Shown here one piece after another: positions 60,120-64,000 of a stretch of DNA of 64,000 nucleotides. The position numbers and the translations under genes were made by a program. Each line of letters opens with the position of its first letter. Position 1 is the first letter of the stretch. Source of the stretch: Enoplosus armatus (lineage: Eukaryota; Chordata; Actinopteri; Centrarchiformes; Enoplosidae); contig NC_092203.1 of NCBI RefSeq assembly GCF_043641665.1, positions 1,178,001-1,242,000 of the forward strand, written 5' to 3'. The notes under the pieces are model-generated. The model had not been told where the DNA came from. It did not search any database and saw only the letters and a list, made by a program, of their open reading frames with translations.

Positions 60120-60974
60120 GATATCTTTCATTTTGACAGTAATTTCAACCAAGTACAATTTCTGTTTATTTGATTCCTATAACACTGTTTCTCCTCAACT
60201 CTGCTGATCGATTACAGCCCTGTCTAATCTATGGATCTTTGTACTGTAACTGTTGTCATGGTGACAGTGAACAATATTTCTCTGTGAGAGAAATGATTTG
60301 GTTTCCATGCTGATTTATTGATACTTAGTGATCTTATTTTCTTAACTTTTTTTTTTTTTCATCCTTTACTTTTGATATGTTGTGGATCTTAGTCTTATAT
60401 ATGTATGATATAATGGTAATATACTGTAATATCAATGTGTGCAAACAATAAACAAATGGTGAATGAAAGCCCACTGTTGTTAAGATGATGACTGTACACA
60501 CACACACACACACACACACAGCAGGGAAATAAGACAATGTAAATACATATCAGGAGTAACATTGAGAAACCCATCATAAAGTGCAGGCCCCCGCTTTGTC
60601 TGAAAGTCCACGTTCCCCCTCTTGGCCATTGGCCCCCGCCACTTTACACTTATGACTGTTTACTGACATGTTAGCATTAAAAAAAAAAAAAAAAAATTTA
60701 ATTATATTAAATTAGATTTCACTAAAACTGGAAACAACAGCAACTGACCAAACACCCCCCTCTGCACCCCACCCACTTAGGTACAGTCTGGGTTCCCCCT
60801 TGTATACCTCAAATTGGATTCTCTCACTTCCTGTTTGACAGTCGGCCATCTTACCTCTTACCTGGAGGTGACAAGGAGCACATGCTTGACAAACATTTGG
60901 GTGAGTGCCATTTGATATCAATTTAAATGTATAAACAAATAAGATTGAATGTGTAGTTCTTTTATTCAGATGTT
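58661..60974. other. intergenic, AT-rich, no gene seen
   Basis: Poly-T runs (for example 60090-60116), a C-run near 59588-59611 and short GT/CA tracts. Open frames here are low-complexity. AATAAA occurs at about 60447, but no coding exon precedes it. Confidence 0.5.
60495..60520. repeat. (CA)n microsatellite
   Basis: About 13 CA units. Confidence 0.9.
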
Positions 60975-61400
60975 TTCGTCCCACTTGTCCAGCTAAAGCT
61001 AACACACTTAGCCTCAGCGGCCCTGGGCTTATTTTCAACTGTTAGCTAAATTAGCACGTTTTAGTCCCACTTGTCCAGCTGAAGCTAACACACTTAGCCT
61101 CGGAGGCCCTGGGCTCATTTTCAACTGTTAGCTAAATTGGCATGTTTTAGTCCCACTTGTCCAGCTGAAGCTAACACACTTAGCCTCAGCGGCCCTGGGC
61201 TCATTTTCAACTGTTAGCTAAATTAGCATGTTTTAGTCCCACTTGTCCAGCTGAAGCTAACACACTTAGCCTCGGAGGCCCTGGGCTCATTTTCAACTGT
61301 TAGCTAAATTAGCATGTTTTAGTCCCACTTGTCCAGCTGAAGCTAACACACTTAGCCTCAGAGGCCCCGGGCTCATTTTCAACTGTTGGACTAAAGCATG
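60975..61400 (+). repeat. 86-bp tandem repeat, about five copies
   Basis: The word TCCCACTTGTCCAGCT recurs with an exact 86-base period (CCC at 60980, 61066, 61152, 61238 and 61324). Each unit runs through AAGCTAACACACTTAGCCTC, GGCCCTGGGCTCATTTTC and CTGTTAGCTAAATTAGC. Copies 1 and 3 read CAGCGG where copies 2 and 4 read CGGAGG, which suggests growth by a two-unit (172-bp) step. The array ends in an inverted piece of the unit (AGCATGCTAATTTAGCTAAC at about 61393-61412). Confidence 0.92.
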
Positions 61401-62096
61401 CTAATTTAGCTAACTTGTTGCAGAACATAATGCACATAATAAGCAGACATCTCATTCGTTCATACACTTTGCCTGTAGATTTGAGTAAAAGTCAATCAAA
61501 TGAAGTTTTAAGTACATTTTTCCTGATGTTGGAATTGAAAGTTAACACAAACTAAAACTGCCAAAAGAATTTTCCTCTCTTTAGACCAGATTGGTCTTTA
61601 TTTTGTATTTGTATGTTTGTGTAAACTTGGTGTATAATCTGGCCCTAGTCAGCTTTACCAAATGTAATTTCTGCTACTATGCTATGAATGTCTTGCAAAA
61701 AAACAAAACACACACACATTTTTAATACTATAATGCATATAAAATATATTTCAGCCAGTGTTTGTTTCCCATAACCCCCAGTTTCTGTGCTTTTCTTTCT
61801 TCACTTTGGGTGTTGGCCTTTAAAATTCAGCCAGAGCTTCTCAGAATTCACGAGATTATCCAAGGATCAAACTCACAAACTCAAAGCCTTTAAAGGAGTC
61901 CTCTATCAACCCACGAACCCACGACTTCAAAACGACTCCAGAGTTGCTGAGTTTTTATTCGTAGAAAAAAATATATAATATAATATAAATAAAAAAAGCT
62001 CAGTCTGATTGATGCAGGGAATGTAAGCGCGTTTTAATTGTCTCCACAAACAAAGTCATACTTTTAATACAGTTTCCTGCCTCCCTTCGACTCTCT

Positions 62097-62111
62097 GGCG
62101 CCCCCCTGTGG
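62097..62111 (-). promoter_or_regulatory. CTCF-like motif, minus strand
   Basis: On the minus strand it reads CCACAGGGGGGCGCC, close to the CTCF core. Confidence 0.45.
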
Positions 62112-62287
62112 AGATGTTCTGCTCTGTCCTGCTGAGTGTCTGATGCGGACCACATCCTGTCATTTCAGTCAATATTTTATCCCCCACCTCCCCTTAAAAG
62201 TGTTAATCCTGCCCAAATGGGGTCTTCAGTCACTCCAGTTCACACAAAGTCAGTAACAAATGAAATGCATGAACTAATGTTAACATC

Positions 62288-62437
62288 AGGGCTGCAGCTG
62301 ACCATTATTTTCATTACTTTGTCTGTAAAATGTCCAAAAGAAGTGACAAATCTCTGTTATATTGTTTATCACCGTAAGATGCATTCGCAGTCCGTTCCCA
62401 GAACCCTCAGATATTCAGTTTACTATCATATAGGACA
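62288..62437 (+). repeat. GGGCTGCAACTA-type teleost repeat
   Basis: Starts AGGGCTGCAGCTGACCATTA, continues TGTCTGTAAAATGTCCA and ends AGATATTCAGTTTACTATCA. I recognise all three blocks from a very abundant fish interspersed repeat. A short inverted piece lies in ddrgk1 intron 7. Confidence 0.65.
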
Positions 62438-63114
62438 AAAAAAAAAACCCCCCATAAAATCTTTACTTTGCAGCAGGCTGCAGTTAAGGGGTCGTGGTTT
62501 CAGTGCTTTAATGCAAAATATAGCAAATGATGGTGTTGGTGGAGGGAAAGCCTCTACAGTTAGTGTCATCAAGCATCAAGTAGTCAGTGAGCAACAGGTT
62601 TAATGCTTAAATGTAGTCAGTGTGCCGCTGGAGTTTGGTGACTTACTTCCCGGAGGCCTTGTCTTTTGGGATGTCTCAGGCCATACGTTTTGTGTATCAA
62701 CTCACCACGACCAACAGCAACTTGTCTGTCCCCCCGTGGACATGACGTGTTTTGTTAAACGGCGGTTTGTCTCCTCTTCCAGGACCTGGTTACCCCTCCG
62801 TGACTTTCACAACTGTGACAACCTGAGACTGGGTCCTCGCAGGCAGGCAGGGAGGGAGGAGACCAGGGGGTGAGTCCCATCTTCTTCCTCTTCTTCTTCT
62901 TCTCCATCCTCCTCCTGTCAGAGTCTTTAAACAGAGACCACGTGATGTCCTCCTTCTATACTGATAGGCTCTTTATTTTTTCCTCTTGTTGTGGTTTGTT
63001 TTTACTCTAAAATGTCACTTTAACAGTCCGTGAGACATTTGCCGGACAGTCCGTGAGACACCCTCCCGCAGTGGGAGGATGCTGCGTGACCTTGTGCGTC
63101 GGAGTTTAATCCAC

Positions 63115-63129
63115 GGCGCCACCTGGTGG
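63115..63129 (-). promoter_or_regulatory. CTCF-like motif, minus strand
   Basis: On the minus strand it reads CCACCAGGTGGCGCC, a strong match to the CTCF core. Confidence 0.5.
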
Positions 63130-63316
63130 AAGGTAACTGTAATTGTACAGTACCGGCGCTCCCATTCAAGATTAGAAAGTGGCATAAATTTAGAGCTAAA
63201 GTATGTACAAAATACAAAAAGAAGAAATAGAAAATAAAAATATACACATTTACAATATTTAAGTGAAAATAAAAGTACAAAGATATATACAATACTAATG
63301 CATGTGCATATACATA

Positions 63317-63862
63317 CAGTGCTTAACAAATGTATTAGACCCCCACCCAGTGTAAGGTGTTTGCCACCGCTGCCCTAAATGAACAGTATTGCTGATGACC
63401 AAAATATTTGATGTCTCTGTAATGGTTAATCCACCAGTATGTGCAAGCCAAGCTCTTTAATCCAAATGATATCTTTAATGCTAAAATATAATTATTGTTA
63501 TTGTTATCCATGAATTCTCAAATTTACTGTTTTACAAAAAAAAAAGCAGGAAAAAATAGTGAAGCACATTATTATTTTTTGATTGAGATGCCAAATTACA
63601 GTTATTTACTTGCATTCCTGAACAGAAACATTTGTTTTGTGGTTGCAAGAATGCAAGCTGTTATCAGGGCCAAAGGAGGTCGTACAGAATATTAAGATTT
63701 CTGGTTAATATATGTGAATAAGGACTATTTAGTTGTTCCAGTTTGTTATTTGCCTAATAAATAACAATACAATTTTTAGTTTGAAACAAGTTTTTGACAG
63801 ATTTCTAAAATATTTGTGTTTTCTCATTTTTATCACAGGTGGTCGAATACATTTGTTAAGCA

Positions 63863-63865
<3 letters not shown>
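63317..63865 (+). mobile_element. degenerate Tc1/mariner-like element
   Basis: Terminal inverted repeats CAGTGCTTAACAAATGTATT (63317 onward) and its inverse ending at 63865 match over about 28 bases. A TA lies before the left end, and the right flank has TG followed by TATA, so the TA target duplication is probably mutated. The interior (about 550 bases) is far shorter than a full Tc1 element (about 1.3-1.6 kb) and keeps only the C-terminal tail of the transposase (QAVIRAKGGRTEY, stop at 63695). The DDE catalytic region is missing, so it cannot move by itself. Confidence 0.85.

Positions 63866-63900
<35 letters not shown>
63866..63900. repeat. (TA)n microsatellite
   Basis: A TA tract directly abutting the right end of the Tc1-like element, perhaps grown from the target site. 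Confidence 0.9.
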
Positions 63901-63908
<8 letters not shown>

Positions 63909-64000
63909 TGCACTGTTGTGTACGGCACATTTAAAGAATAAATAATGAGGTAGTATATGAACAGGTGAAGTAGGTCCAGGTTTCCAGTCTGTTTCTTCTG

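Noticed and set aside
60975..61400. CRISPR-like array
   Set aside because: The 86-bp units are contiguous tandem copies without unique spacers, and the DNA is vertebrate; it is a minisatellite.
62780..62871. Exon-like block with CTTCCAG acceptor and GTGAGT donor
   Set aside because: The translation matches nothing I know and no neighbouring exons join it; possibly an exon of an unseen transcript, but unsupported.

Overview
The window is vertebrate nuclear DNA, almost certainly from a teleost fish. It contains seven recognisable multi-exon genes with GT-AG introns, encoding proteins close to known vertebrate families. It also has very dense (CA)n/(GT)n, poly-A and poly-C/G microsatellites and several interspersed repeats that I recognise as common in fish genomes. 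There are no bacterial operons, CRISPR arrays or phage genes. I joined the gene models by hand from the sequence, and each main coding sequence closes in frame.

Layout: 1-6862 is atp1b1 (minus strand, Na+/K+-ATPase beta-1) with its promoter. 6863-21117 is a 14-kb gene-free block rich in decayed repeats. 21118-23535 is ddrgk1 (plus; UFMylation/ER). It converges on a THAP-domain gene (minus, 24357-26617) that looks internally truncated; the two genes' poly(A) signals lie within 16 bp of each other. 27912-32177 is cars2 (minus; mitochondrial Cys-tRNA synthetase). It shares a 330-bp divergent promoter with atg3 (plus, 32508-36579; the E2-like enzyme of autophagy), whose last intron is of the minor (U12) class. 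38606-42679 is slc19a2 (plus; thiamine transporter 1). 46020-47486 is arl6ip6 (minus; small membrane protein). 52519-56444 is arhgap1 (plus; Cdc42/Rho GTPase-activating protein) with a probable remote non-coding first exon near 48.2 kb. 56445-64000 holds the arhgap1 3' UTR and then repeats, including an 86-bp tandem array and a degenerate Tc1-like transposon.

The genes are unrelated housekeeping functions and not a pathway. atp1b1 and slc19a2 are also neighbours in human (1q24). The other genes lie on different human chromosomes, so the order reflects fish-lineage rearrangement. I found no convincing undescribed multi-gene system. The most interesting items are the truncated THAP gene with a mirrored promoter module, the U12 intron of atg3, GT-repeats lying directly at splice acceptors in arhgap1 and cars2, a palindromic CRE-containing repeat, and convergent CTCF-like motifs around arhgap1.
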